This document shows, one piece after another, positions 1-9,241 of a DNA stretch of 64,000 bases. The stretch spans positions 310,001 through 374,000 of the forward strand of contig CAVTAR010000004.1 of NCBI GenBank assembly GCA_963732775.1, in the 5' to 3' direction. This DNA comes from CAVRQM01 sp963732775. Lineage in GTDB: Bacteria; Pseudomonadota; Alphaproteobacteria; Acetobacterales; Acetobacteraceae. Numbering within the stretch: position 1 is the stretch's first letter; each line of letters begins with the position of its first letter. A program made the position numbers and the translations under genes. The notes beneath the pieces are model-generated. The model saw only the letters and a list, made by a program, of their open reading frames with translations. It was not told where the DNA came from and made no database searches.

Positions 1-1
1 T

Positions 2-1009
2 CTCGCTCTTGGCTGCGTCGGCAAGCTGCTGCTGAGCGCGCTGGTGGTCGGCCGCGACGCGCACGCCTGCTACCCGCTGCGTGGCGTCAACGCCGGCTAT
101 CTCGCTGCCGAACTGGTCTGCGCGCTCGAATACGCGCCGGAACTGGGCGAGGAGACGGGCGCGGAGATGGGCGCGGAGATGGGCGCCGAACTCGCCTCGC
201 CGCCGACCTTGCTCGGCAGCCGCGACCTCAAGACCGTCTACAACGTCACCACGCCAAGCCGCGTCTGGGCGACCTGGAACGTGCTGACCCAGCGGCGCAC
301 CGCGGCAGACGTGCTGGCGATCGCGCATCGCCTCACCGCGCAGGCGATGGTTCGCGCACGCGACACAATGGCCTCGCGCGCCGCGGCCCTGCACGAGCCG
401 CCCGTGCTGTCGGCCGGCTGGGACGACATCCCCGTCACCACCTTCGCGGAACTCCGCGCCACCGCCGCCGCGCGCGCGCCGGCGTTCGCGCGCCGCTTCG
501 AGACGGAGGCAGCCAGGCTCGCCGCCTGCGCGGAACTCGACCTGCCGACCCGCTGCCGCATGCTGAGCGAACTCGCGTGGGACGCCACCGGGCGCGAGGG
601 TCCGGCCATCGTGCTGGGTTTCGCGTCGCTGCCGTACCCTGCGGTAAACTTCCCCGCGACGCCGGCAGGCGCGGCGCTGGAGGCGCGCATCCGAAACGCG
701 GCCGAGGCCGCCGCCGCGCGGCACGGCACCTCGATCACGCTCGCGCGCCATCTCGAGGTCATCGTCGACATGAGCTTCCTCGGCCCGGTCGACGCCCACG
801 ACCTCCGCCACACCGCGGCCAACACGCCGGTCTGGGGCAGCAGCATCGCCTGGGACCTGTCCGCCGCGCCGACGCCCGGGTATCCGGTCGTGAACCTCGG
901 CCCGTGGGGACGCGACTACCACCACTGGCTGGAGCGGGTGCATCAGCCGTATGCCTTCGAGGTGCTGCCGGAGCTGGTGCGTGACGTGGCGGCGGCGGCA
1001 TTGGCCTGA
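2..1009 (+). CDS. RocB-like M20 family peptidase (5' end outside window)
   Basis: The open frame runs in from the left edge, so the N-terminal part with the first metal ligands is missing; a GTG at 44 is only an internal codon. The C-terminal half resembles the arginine-utilisation protein RocB of the M20 metallopeptidase family. It has a VLGFASLPYPAVNF-like segment, then WGSSIAWDL and a closing stretch VNLGPWGRDYHHW that would contain late metal or active-site residues. M20 enzymes hydrolyse amide bonds in small amino-acid derivatives; the substrate here is unknown. A 12-bp repeat inserts GAEM units near bases 157-192. It converges on the metallohydrolase gene with a gap of only 7 bases. Confidence 0.6.
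   Translation, partial: LALGCVGKLLLSALVVGRDAHACYPLRGVNAGYLAAELVCALEYAPELGEETGAEMGAEMGAELASPPTLLGSRDLKTVYNVTTPSRVWATWNVLTQRRTAADVLAIAHRLTAQAMVRARDTMASRAAALHEPPVLSAGWDDIPVTTFAELRATAAARAPAFARRFETEAARLAACAELDLPTRCRMLSELAWDATGREGPAIVLGFASLPYPAVNFPATPAGAALEARIRNAAEAAAARHGTSITLARHLEVIVDMSFLGPVDAHDLRHTAANTPVWGSSIAWDLSAAPTPGYPVVNLGPWGRDYHHWLERVHQPYAFEVLPELVRDVAAAALA
157..192 (+). repeat. 12-bp tandem repeat inside RocB-like gene
   Basis: Two perfect copies and one degenerate copy of gggcgcggagat lie in frame and encode Gly-Ala-Glu-Met, Gly-Ala-Glu-Met, Gly-Ala-Glu-Leu. Such in-frame units often vary in copy number by slippage. Confidence 0.85.
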
Positions 1010-1016
1010 CCCGCCG

Positions 1017-1943
1017 TCACTCCCACTCCAGCATTCGGTACGCCTCCAGCACGTTGCGCTCGTTGTAGTCGTCGAACAGCGCCCAGCGCTCGCGCTCGCC
1101 GCGAGCCACGGTGCGCGCGGCGTCCTGCATCGGCGTGCCCGCCGCGACCGCCGCGCGGGTCTCGCGGAGCAATGTCTCCAGGTAGCGCTGCAAGTCGTCC
1201 GCCGCCGCCCAATCCGACGCGACCGGCCCGTGCCCCGGCACGACGCGCCGCGCGGGGATCTCGCGCAGCGACGCCAGCACGCGCAACCAGCCCAGCAGGT
1301 CGCCATCGAGCGACGGCACGCGACGCACGAACAGCAGGTCGCCGGTGACGAGCGTCGCGGTGCGCGCATCAAACACCGTGAGGTCCGCCGCGGTGTGCGC
1401 CGGCGGCTGCGCGGCCAGCGTCAGCACCCGCCCGCCGAGGTCGATCGTGGATGTTTCGGCCACCAGCAGCGTCGGCGCCACCACCGGCCCGGCGGCACCC
1501 GGGCCCAGCGCCGCGTCGAGTTTCTCGCGGTAGAACGTGCCCCGTTCCGCGAGCAGCGCCGGCAGCCCCGCGTGCCCCGCGAACACCGGGTGGTCGTCGG
1601 CGAACGCGCCCGCGCCGAACACGTGGTCGGGATGCACGTGGGTTAGCACCACGTGCGTCACCGGCCGGGCGGTCCGCTCGCGCACCGCCTGGCGCAGCGC
1701 AGCTCCGTCGGACAGGCTGCCGCCAGGGTCGATCATGCACACGGCGTCGTCGCCGATGACGAACCCGGCGTTGCAGATCGCATCCGCGTTGCCCGCCGCC
1801 GCGTCCGCGTCGAGGCCGCGGCGGAAGAAGATCCCTGCCGCCACCTCCTCCATCACCAGCGGCGCGTCGGCTGCCCGCGCCGCGGCCGCGCAGCACAGGC
1901 AGAAGCCGCCCGCCAGCGCGCCCCTGCGACCGAGCCTCGTCAT
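1017..1943 (-). CDS. Exported metallo-beta-lactamase-fold hydrolase, quinoprotein-relay type
   Basis: The protein has 308 residues. The N-terminus MTRLGRRGALAGG followed by a short Ala/Cys-rich stretch to ARAA looks like a signal peptide, possibly Tat. The metal-binding motif HVHPDH follows TARPVTHVVLT, with later ligands in PAHTAADL and a terminal PGHGPV segment, so the binuclear zinc site looks complete. The closest family I recognise is the quinoprotein relay system zinc metallohydrolase (SoxH-like) group, thought to act in the periplasm with PQQ dehydrogenases; no PQQ gene lies in the window. I chose the ATG at 1943 because it follows the stop of the L,D-transpeptidase gene by 10 bases; a longer frame would overlap that gene. 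It is the last gene of a minus-strand run. Confidence 0.75.
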   Translation of the reverse strand: MTRLGRRGALAGGFCLCCAAAARAADAPLVMEEVAAGIFFRRGLDADAAAGNADAICNAGFVIGDDAVCMIDPGGSLSDGAALRQAVRERTARPVTHVVLTHVHPDHVFGAGAFADDHPVFAGHAGLPALLAERGTFYREKLDAALGPGAAGPVVAPTLLVAETSTIDLGGRVLTLAAQPPAHTAADLTVFDARTATLVTGDLLFVRRVPSLDGDLLGWLRVLASLREIPARRVVPGHGPVASDWAAADDLQRYLETLLRETRAAVAAGTPMQDAARTVARGERERWALFDDYNERNVLEAYRMLEWE

Positions 1944-1953
1944 GCCCCGCCGC

Positions 1954-2931
1954 TCAATTCGAGCCCGCCATGACAGCCGAGGGCCGGCTCGCCCCGGTGG
2001 GCGGCGCGCCAACCGGCTCGCGGCTGTCCACCACGATCAGCAGCCGCCCGCCGAGCGGGGTCGGCACACGGTCCGCCCGCAGCAGCGCGCGATACGACGC
2101 ATCGGTGACGGCCGCGCGCTCGTAGTCGAGGTCCAGGATGCCGTGCCGGTCGAGGAAGCGGTTCATCGCCGACGACACCCGCACGCACCCCTCCGATGCC
2201 GGCCGGCCGAGCCGCTGCTCCAGCGCATCCGGATCGGTCGCGTGCATCTGCAGGCGGATGTCGCCGCCCTCGCCGTCACTGCGCCAGCCCTTGACCGACC
2301 ATTGCCAGCCGAAATCCCAGACCCGCATCCCGGCCACGCCGAGGCCGCGGATGTTGTTCTCGTTGTAGGTGCCCTCGGCACGGAAATCGAGGATGGCGTC
2401 GGTGTGCGCGAACACCCCCGTTGGCGTGAAGTAGTAGTCCTTGCGCCCACCCTGTCCGGTCGAGATCCGGCCCGCGCCGAGCACTTCCCAGGGCCCGTCA
2501 AGCCGTGCCAGCACGACGGCGATGCGCTGGACCGCCGGGTTGCGGTCCACGACCAGCAGGGTCTGCGGCCGTTCGAGCGCCTCCAGGCTCGCGCCGAGTG
2601 CTGCGCGCGCGCGCAGCAGCAGGGCGGGCGCGGTCGCGGCGGGCCAGAGGCGAGCGTCCGGCACCTCGCGCCGCAGCGCCGCGCGCAAGTCGGCGGCTTC
2701 GGCCGCCACTCCCGGATCAGCGCCGCCAGGTGCGACGCCCGGCGCCCTGAGTGCGGGCAACTCCGGGACGGGCAGCGGCGCCGGCCGCAAGGACGGGAGC
2801 ACGACCCCACCCTGCGAGCGTGCCGGAAACAGCGGCAACGGCGGCGGCGCGGCGGTGGCGGGCGTTCCCAGCAGTGGCCCGAGCAGCAGGATCATCACGA
2901 CGGCGACACGCATCGACAGCATTCCGTTCAT
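1954..2931 (-). CDS. L,D-transpeptidase (YkuD/ErfK family)
   Basis: The protein has 325 residues with an N-terminal hydrophobic signal (MRVAVVMILLLGPLLG) and a Pro/Ala-rich linker. The YkuD catalytic domain occupies about residues 130-270. It holds TPTGVF, the conserved His in LQMHATD and the SEGCVRV motif with the nucleophile at about Cys249. These enzymes make 3-3 peptidoglycan crosslinks or attach proteins to peptidoglycan in the periplasm. Starts at 2931, 2922 or 2913 are all possible and none has a convincing ribosome site. It sits between the MFS gene (65 bases upstream) and the metallohydrolase (10 bases downstream), probably co-transcribed. Confidence 0.85.
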   Translation of the reverse strand: MNGMLSMRVAVVMILLLGPLLGTPATAAPPPLPLFPARSQGGVVLPSLRPAPLPVPELPALRAPGVAPGGADPGVAAEAADLRAALRREVPDARLWPAATAPALLLRARAALGASLEALERPQTLLVVDRNPAVQRIAVVLARLDGPWEVLGAGRISTGQGGRKDYYFTPTGVFAHTDAILDFRAEGTYNENNIRGLGVAGMRVWDFGWQWSVKGWRSDGEGGDIRLQMHATDPDALEQRLGRPASEGCVRVSSAMNRFLDRHGILDLDYERAAVTDASYRALLRADRVPTPLGGRLLIVVDSREPVGAPPTGASRPSAVMAGSN

Positions 2932-2996
2932 CGGCGGACACGAGGATGCAACGTCTTGCGGCATTGCGCGAGCAACGCAGTGTTCGGTGCCGGCGA

Positions 2997-4271
2997 TCAC
3001 GTCTCGATGTGGCTGGTGCGCAGCAGCCCGACCGCGCCGAAGCCGACGATGGCCAAGCCGCCCGCCACCACCGCGGGCGCCACGCCGATCGCCCCGAACA
3101 CGGCGGGCGCGCCGACCAGGGCGACCAGGGTGCCGGCGTTCCACACCACCAGCGTCGCCCGCATCGCCGCCGCCTGGTCCTCCGGGGCGAGCCGGGTCTG
3201 TCGCAGCACGGCGACCGGGATGTCCGACATCGGGCCGCCCACCGAGCCCACGGCGGCGGCGGCGCAGAACGCCGGCAGCACCCAGCCGGCCGGCAGCAGC
3301 AGATATGCCGCCCCCATGGCCGCCAGCCCGCCGCCCAGCACCAGGTCGGCCGCGAACACCATCCGTCCCGCCCGGCGGGGCATGGGCGCGCCACCGATGA
3401 ACAGCGCCGCTGCGATGTTGCCGAAGCCGTAGCTCGCCAGCACCATGCCGTAGTCGGCCAGCCCGCGGCCCGGCAGGGTCGTCAGCATCAATGGCGTGGC
3501 CAGGAAAAGCACCGCGTACCAGATGCCCGAACCGGGTGCCCCGAACAGCAGCCACAGGGCCATCACCGGTTGCCGCCCCATGACGCGGAACCCGCGCAGC
3601 ATCGCCGCGATTATGTTCGCGCGCGCCGGGGCGGCCGCCCGGGGCAGCGGACGCAGCCGGATGGTGCCCAGCACTGCCAGCGCCGACAAGACGAAGGTCG
3701 CCACGTCGAGCGTGACGTAATGGACCAGCGGCACGAAGGCCGCGAGCATCCCGACCAGCCCCGGCCCGACCAGGCGCGCGATCCGCTCGGTCGTCTCCAT
3801 CAGCCCGTTGGCCGCCGGCAGCAGCGCCCGGTCGCCCACCAGCCCCGGCAGCATGGCCTGGGCCGCCGGGCGGAACAGCGCCTGCCCGCCGGCCAGGACC
3901 ACGACGGTGGCGACCAGGCTCCAGATCGGCGGCTGCCCGCGACCGAGCCACAGCGCGATCAAGCCGACCAGCACCGTCGCACGGCCGAGGTCGGCCGCCA
4001 CCATCAGCCCGCGATGCGGCACTCGGTCCGCCCAGCCGCCGGCGAGCAGCGCGACCAGCAGCACCGAGGCGGGCTGCACCGCCGTGAGATAGCCGGCCGC
4101 GGTGCCCATCACCTGCACGGCGATCCAGCTCAGCGCCACCGCGAACAGCTGGTCGCCGATCGACGAGGTGGCGAGCCCGGCCCACAGCAGGGCGAGCGGC
4201 CCATGCCGCAGCGGTCGCAGCGCCGGCGGCAGCAGCTGGCGCCTTGCCCGGCCGGTGGAGCGCCCGCTCAT
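2997..4271 (-). CDS. MFS transporter (EntS/MFS_3-like exporter)
   Basis: The protein has 424 residues and about twelve hydrophobic segments. The first is around LALLWAGLATSSIGDQLFAV, and a cytoplasmic loop with the motif WADRVPHR follows helix 2. The overall pattern resembles MFS_3 exporters such as EntS, but the substrate cannot be read from the sequence. Its ATG overlaps the TGA of the upstream flavin reductase-like gene (ATGA), indicating translational coupling. It ends 65 bases before the L,D-transpeptidase gene. Confidence 0.8.
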   Translation of the reverse strand: MSGRSTGRARRQLLPPALRPLRHGPLALLWAGLATSSIGDQLFAVALSWIAVQVMGTAAGYLTAVQPASVLLVALLAGGWADRVPHRGLMVAADLGRATVLVGLIALWLGRGQPPIWSLVATVVVLAGGQALFRPAAQAMLPGLVGDRALLPAANGLMETTERIARLVGPGLVGMLAAFVPLVHYVTLDVATFVLSALAVLGTIRLRPLPRAAAPARANIIAAMLRGFRVMGRQPVMALWLLFGAPGSGIWYAVLFLATPLMLTTLPGRGLADYGMVLASYGFGNIAAALFIGGAPMPRRAGRMVFAADLVLGGGLAAMGAAYLLLPAGWVLPAFCAAAAVGSVGGPMSDIPVAVLRQTRLAPEDQAAAMRATLVVWNAGTLVALVGAPAVFGAIGVAPAVVAGGLAIVGFGAVGLLRTSHIET

Positions 4272-4906
4272 GTCTGGCGGACCCAGTCGACGAGCTTGAG
4301 CCGCGCCCGCTGAAACAGCCCGGGCCCGGAGGCGCGCACGTAGCCGCCCGGCCCGTACACCCGGCCGACCAGCTCGAGCCGCGCGGAATCGATCTGGCAG
4401 CGCGCCGCGTCCAGCACCGCGTCCGCGCGGACGTGCGCGGCCAGAACGCGGCCCACCACCAGCGTGCGGTCGTCGCCGAACTCGACCAGCGTATGGCGCA
4501 CGCACTCGAAGGCGACCGGGCTCTCGGCGATGCGCGGCGGCGCGACATGGCTGCTGGGGGCGGCCGTCAGCCCCGCCTCGGCCAGCTCGTCCACCTCGGG
4601 CGGGAAGTCGATGGCGGTGACGTGCATGGCCTGCATCAGCGGTTCGGACACCAGGCAGACGACGAACTCGCCGCTGGCGCGGATGTTGGCGCCGGTGTGC
4701 TTGTGCCCGCCGCCCGCCAGGCCGCCGATGCCGATGCACAGCACCGGCGGGTCCTCGCCGAAGGCGTTGAAGAACGAGAACGGTGCCGCGTTGACCCGCC
4801 CGGCGGCGTCCTGCGTCACCACCCAGGCGATCGGCCGCGGCACGATGGTGGAGGTGAGCAGACGGTAGCGCTCGGGCGGCGCCAGTGCCGCGAAGTCGAA
4901 AAGCAT
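4268..4906 (-). CDS. Flavin reductase-like (DIM6/NTAB family) FMN-binding protein
   Basis: The protein has 212 residues. The N-terminal segment LLTSTIVPRPIAWVVTQD and the next stretch VNAAPFSFFNAFGEDPPVL are the family hallmark of split-barrel FMN-binding flavin reductase-like proteins. Known relatives reduce FMN for a partner monooxygenase or act as flavoprotein oxygenases. No partner monooxygenase is adjacent; the coupled neighbour is an MFS transporter. This is the first gene of the minus-strand group reaching down to 1017. It diverges from the chemoreceptor gene across about 100 bases that should hold both promoters. Confidence 0.8.
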   Translation of the reverse strand: MLFDFAALAPPERYRLLTSTIVPRPIAWVVTQDAAGRVNAAPFSFFNAFGEDPPVLCIGIGGLAGGGHKHTGANIRASGEFVVCLVSEPLMQAMHVTAIDFPPEVDELAEAGLTAAPSSHVAPPRIAESPVAFECVRHTLVEFGDDRTLVVGRVLAAHVRADAVLDAARCQIDSARLELVGRVYGPGGYVRASGPGLFQRARLKLVDWVRQT

Positions 4907-5009
4907 GAGCAGGTCCTGCGATCCGCCCAGGGTCGGGTCGGGCGGGTTTCATACCGGCTTAAGCCCGGTGCCGCACAGTGGCCGCTCCCATGTCGAAGAG
5001 TTCCGCCCG

Positions 5010-7335
5010 ATGCGGCTGCTGCGCAATCTCTCGATCGGGCGAAAGCTCGGGCTCTCCTCGCTGGCGACGTTGTGCCTGCTCGCCGTGCTCGGCTGGTGCT
5101 GTACTCGGCGCGCTCGACCAGCAGCGGCGACTGACCGACCAGGTGGAGGCCGCCAACGCCGCGGAGCGCGCCGGCTGGAGCGCCCTGGTCGCAGTGCGCG
5201 AGATGGGCGTCGCCGAGCGGCAGATGGAATCGGTGCAGCTGCCGAGCGAGGCCGATGCCGCCCTGCGGCAAGTCTCCGAGCATGGCAGCGACGCGCTGCG
5301 TTACCTCAACCGGATGTCCTACGGCCATGCCGGCCCTGAAGCGGTGCAGCGCATCCAGGCCGCGCGCGAGTCGCTCGCCGGCTTCGAGGCGACGCTGATC
5401 CACACCGCGCGCCTGCGCACCGACTTGATGGCGGTCCGTGACGACGGTTTCCTGGCCAGCGTGCCGGCGTTCGAGGCGGTGCTGCGCAAGCTGCGCGAGG
5501 ACGCGGCCCGCGAGGGCTTGCTGCCGAACGAGGTCGAGGACCTGCAACGCCAGCTCGCCGCCTATCAGGACGCGGTGCTGAAGATCCGCGACGGCGGCGT
5601 GCAGTTCCTCATCACCGGATACACCGGGATGGACGACATCGTGGCCGAGTCACAGGCCGTCACCCGGGCCATCGACCGTGAGATCGCCGCGTCCACGCTG
5701 TCGGACCCTCTGAAAGCCGACGCCAACGCATTGGCCGCCAGCGCCGGCCGGCTGGGCGATCAGACCCGCGCCCTGTTCGAGGCGGCCCGAAGCGTCGGCG
5801 ACTATCGCGAGACCGAGGTGGCGGGCGCCGGCCTGGCGCTGGCGAATCGGCTCGACTCGGCCGTGGCCGCCTTCGCCGGCAGCGCCCACGGCGCGCAGGC
5901 CTCGGCGGTCTCGGGCCTGGCCGAGGCGCGCCGGCAGTTGCTGATCCTGGCCGCCGGGATCTTCGCCGTGCTGCTCGCCTCCGCGGTGCTGACCGCGCGC
6001 GCCGTGGCGCGGCCGATCGGGGCCATGACGCGCGCCGTGCAGCGGATGGCGGCCGGCGACACGGCGCTTGCCATCGGCTTCACCGGCCGGCGCGACGAGG
6101 TGGGGCGCATGGCGGACGCGCTCGATGTGCTGCGCACCGCCATGCGCCGCGCCCACGTGCAGGCGCAGATGCTGGAGCAGTTGCCGGTCGGCGTCATGAC
6201 CTGTGCGCCCGAGGGTGCGTTCCCGATCACCTACCTGAACGCCGAGACGTCGCGCATGCTGGGCCTCGTGCGCGAGCACCTGCCGGTGACGGTGGAGCAA
6301 CTCGAGGGGGCCGGCATCGACGTGCTGCACCCGGAGCTGGCGCGGCAGCGCGCGCTGCTCGCCGAGCCCGGGAACCTGCCCCAGCGCTCGCGCCTGCGAA
6401 TCGGGAACGAGACGTTCGACCTCGGCGTCTCGGCACTGCGGCGGGACGACGGCAGCTACGCGGGGCCCATGTTGACCTGGCAGCACGTGACGCGCCTGGT
6501 GCAGCTGAGCGACCGCTTCGAGCGCTCGGTCGCCGGCATCGCGCAGGCGGTGGGCCGCTCGGCGGTGACGATGGAGCAGACCGCCCGGGCGATGAGCGAC
6601 AGCGCCGGCGGCAGCCTCCGTCGGCTGGGCGAGGTGTCAGGCGCCTCGCAGGCGGCGACGGGCAGCGTGCAGGCGGTGGCCGCCACCGCCGAGCAGCTTG
6701 CCCTGGCCGTCCAGGAGATCGCGCGACAGGTGTCCGAGAGTGCGCGGATCGCCGGCGAGGCCGTGGCCGAGGCGCGGGCCACCGACCGTTCCGTGGCCGG
6801 CCTGAGTGACGCGGCCGCGCGCATCGGCGACGTGGTGCGCCTGATCGGCGACATCGCCGGGCGCACCAACCTGCTGGCGCTGAACGCCACTATCGAGGCG
6901 GCGCGTGCCGGCGAGGCCGGGCGCGGCTTTGCCGTGGTGGCCAATGAGGTGAAGGTGCTGGCCAGCCAGACCGCGCGCGCGACCGACGAGATCGCCGCCC
7001 AGATCGCCGCAATGCAGGGCGCCACCGGAAATGCCGTCGCGGCCCTGCGCTCGATCGCCGGCACCATCGCGCGGATGAGCGAGATCGCCACTGCCATCGC
7101 CGGCGCGGTGGAACAGCAGGGGGTGGCAACGCGAGAGATCGCGCGCTCGGTGCAGCAGGCGGCCGATGGCACGGCGAAGGTGGACGGGAACATCGGCGCC
7201 CTCACCCAATCGGTGCGGCACACCGGCGAGCAGTCGGGCGAGGTGGTGGCCGCCGCCGGCGCGCTGAGCGAGCAGGCCGACGGCCTCGGCCGCGAGGTGG
7301 CGACGTTCCTGGGCGAGATGCGCGCGGCAGCGTGA
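5010..7335 (+). CDS. Methyl-accepting chemotaxis protein with HAMP and PAS-like domain (apparent N-terminal frameshift)
   Basis: A normal chemoreceptor N-terminus, MRLLRNLSIGRKLG followed by a hydrophobic helix, starts at 5010 but leaves frame near 5097. Removing one base there joins it to the rest and completes transmembrane helix 1. In the joined protein (about 774 residues) a periplasmic helical domain covers residues 40-305 and helix 2 lies around 308-325. HAMP follows (RPIGAMTRAVQRM), then a PAS-like segment at about 385-490. The signalling domain runs to the end, with the conserved hairpin RTNLLALNATIEAARAGEAG. It relays a signal to CheA/CheW; the ligand is unknown. A longer frame from 4978 has no transmembrane helix 1 and is less likely. 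Confidence 0.88.
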
Positions 7336-7415
7336 CCTGCACGGCCTAGACGTCCTCGTGCAACAGGACGCGCGCCTCGCTTCCGGCCAGCGGGTCAGCG
7401 CGCTACGGTCGGGCG

Positions 7416-8216
7416 ATGTCGCGCTATCTCGCAGCCCTGTTGCTCGCCGTCTCGCTCGCGACGCCGTGCATGGCCGAGCCCTCCCTCGTGCCGCCGCTGA
7501 GACTGTACGAGGCGCGCACCATCGTCACCGGCACCGATCTGCGCGAGCGCCCGGCCGGCCTGCTCCGCTGCCTGCGCGACGTGCTGGTGCAGGTCTCCGG
7601 CGACCCGGCGCTGGCGCTCGACCGGCGCCTGCCCGCGCTCGTGCCGGACGTCGCCGCACTGCTGCGCGACCTCGACTACGTGGACCGCATGTCCGGCATC
7701 GCGCACCACGACGAGCAGGGCAGTTCGGACCGGCCCTACTATCTCACGGCCGGTTTCGACCCGGCGCGGATCGACGCGCTGCTGGCGCGGTTGGGCGAGA
7801 AGCCGTGGCCGGAGCCGCGACCCACGTTCATTCCAGTTGTTTTTGTTCAGGGACCAAACTCGTCCTTTCAACTCGCCTCGGACGAACCTGCTGCTGTCGA
7901 CCAAGTAGCTGCGTTGCAGGGGGCGGCCGAACGCTACGGCCTCAGGCTGTCTGTTTTCGACCGGGCGACGCTTGCGCAAGGCCTCAAAGCGACGCCAGGC
8001 TCGCAGTTGCTGACCGGCTACATGACTTGGAGCGAGGCTGACCATGGCTGGGTAGGCACGTTCTGGAATTGGCTCGCACCCAGTGCTTCCGGCTACTGGG
8101 GTGCGAAAGGCGTCTCCTTCGACGAAGCCTACCGTGTCCTGGTGCGTGGCGCCGCCGCCCTCGCCTCCGGCCACGCGGACCATCTCAGCCAAGCGGCGAT
8201 TGCCTCACAGCCATAG
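7416..8216 (+). CDS. DUF2066 domain-containing exported protein
   Basis: The protein has 266 residues. A clear signal peptide, MSRYLAALLLAVSLATPCMA, is followed by YEARTIVTGTDLRERPAGL and LVQVSGDPAL, which identify the DUF2066 family. That family is widespread in proteobacteria and has no established function. The first half is about as GC-rich as the neighbours, while roughly 7830-8110 is visibly poorer in GC. Its last 12 bases overlap, tail to tail, the 3' end of the hydroxyacid dehydrogenase gene. Confidence 0.75.
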   Translation: MSRYLAALLLAVSLATPCMAEPSLVPPLRLYEARTIVTGTDLRERPAGLLRCLRDVLVQVSGDPALALDRRLPALVPDVAALLRDLDYVDRMSGIAHHDEQGSSDRPYYLTAGFDPARIDALLARLGEKPWPEPRPTFIPVVFVQGPNSSFQLASDEPAAVDQVAALQGAAERYGLRLSVFDRATLAQGLKATPGSQLLTGYMTWSEADHGWVGTFWNWLAPSASGYWGAKGVSFDEAYRVLVRGAAALASGHADHLSQAAIASQP

Positions 8217-9171
8217 CGGGTCGAGCGGTGCCCCGCCCGCCAGCACGGCGGAAATGTTGTCCAGCGCCCGGAACCCCATGCCGTCGCGGCTCTCCACCGT
8301 CGCACTGCCCATGTGCGGCGTCAGGAACACGTTCGGCAGCGCCGCGAAGCGCGGGTCGGGGTTCGGCTCGGTGGCGAACACATCGAGCCCGGCCGCGAAC
8401 AGGTGCCCCGAATGCAGCGCCTCCAGCAGCGCCGCCTCGTCCACCAGCGCGCCCCGCGCCGCGTTGACGAACACCGCGCCGTGCGGCAGCAGCGCGAACT
8501 TTGCCGCGTCCATGTACCGCGCCGTGGCCGCCGAGGCCGGCATGTGCAGGCTCAGCACCTGGCAGCGCGGCAGCAGCCTTCGAACATCCTCGACAAACTC
8601 CGCGCCCTGCTCCTGCTCGGGCGGCAGCCGGTGGCGACTGGTGTAGAGGCACCGTCATCCCGAAGCCGCGCGCGCGCTGCGCTACCGCGCGCCCGATCCG
8701 GCCCATGCCGACGATGCCGAGCGTCCGCCCCGTCACCCGCACGCCGAGCAGTTCGCCGAGCCCGTGACCGCGGGTCCAACCCTGTCGCATGATCGTGTCG
8801 TACTCGTGCGCACGCCGGCAGGCGGCGAGCAGCAGCAGCATCGTGAAATCCGCCGTGCAGTCGGTCAGCACGTCGGGTGTGTTGGTCACGACGAGGCCCC
8901 GCGCCCGCGCCGCTGGCACGTCGATGTGCTCGAAGCCGGCGCTGGTGGTCGCCGCGATGCGCACCCGCGCCGGCAGCCTCTCGACGGTGGCCGCGTCGAG
9001 CTTGATGTGCGAGCTCAACATCAGCGCCTCGGCGCCGGTTCGCGCCAGCAGGTCGAGCGTCGCCTCGGCATCGAGGTCGCGGTCGCCCGGGAACGGTGCC
9101 TCGAACTCGGCGGCGATGCGGGCCTGCACCGCCGGCGTCATCTGCCGGCTCACCACGATGGTCGGTCGCAT
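8205..9171 (-). pseudogene. D-2-hydroxyacid dehydrogenase (glyoxylate/hydroxypyruvate reductase type), one frameshift
   Basis: The ATG at 9171 begins MRPTIVVSRQM. The substrate domain and the Rossmann motif GIVGMGRIG follow in one frame as far as FGMTV. The rest is in the next frame: LYTSRHRLPPEQ, LSLHMPASAATARYM, FVNAARGALVDE, LDVFATEPNPDP and the catalytic-His segment LTPHMGSAT. A single extra base at about 8648 (GTGCCTCTAC on the coding strand where GTGCTCTAC is expected) explains the break. Everything else, including the Arg-Glu-His catalytic set of the family, seems present, so this may be a sequence error and not a dead gene. The enzyme would reduce glyoxylate or hydroxypyruvate with NAD(P)H. 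It diverges from the M20 hydrolase gene. Confidence 0.82.
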
Positions 9172-9241
9172 CGCAAATCCTCCGTCGTCGCGCGAGCCTG
9201 CCGTCTTGCCGCGCCGGGCGGAAGGGGTGCAGCGTCGCGCG

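Noticed and set aside
1944..2012. Longer N-terminus of the metallohydrolase
   Set aside because: It would overlap the L,D-transpeptidase gene and put the signal peptide inside the protein.
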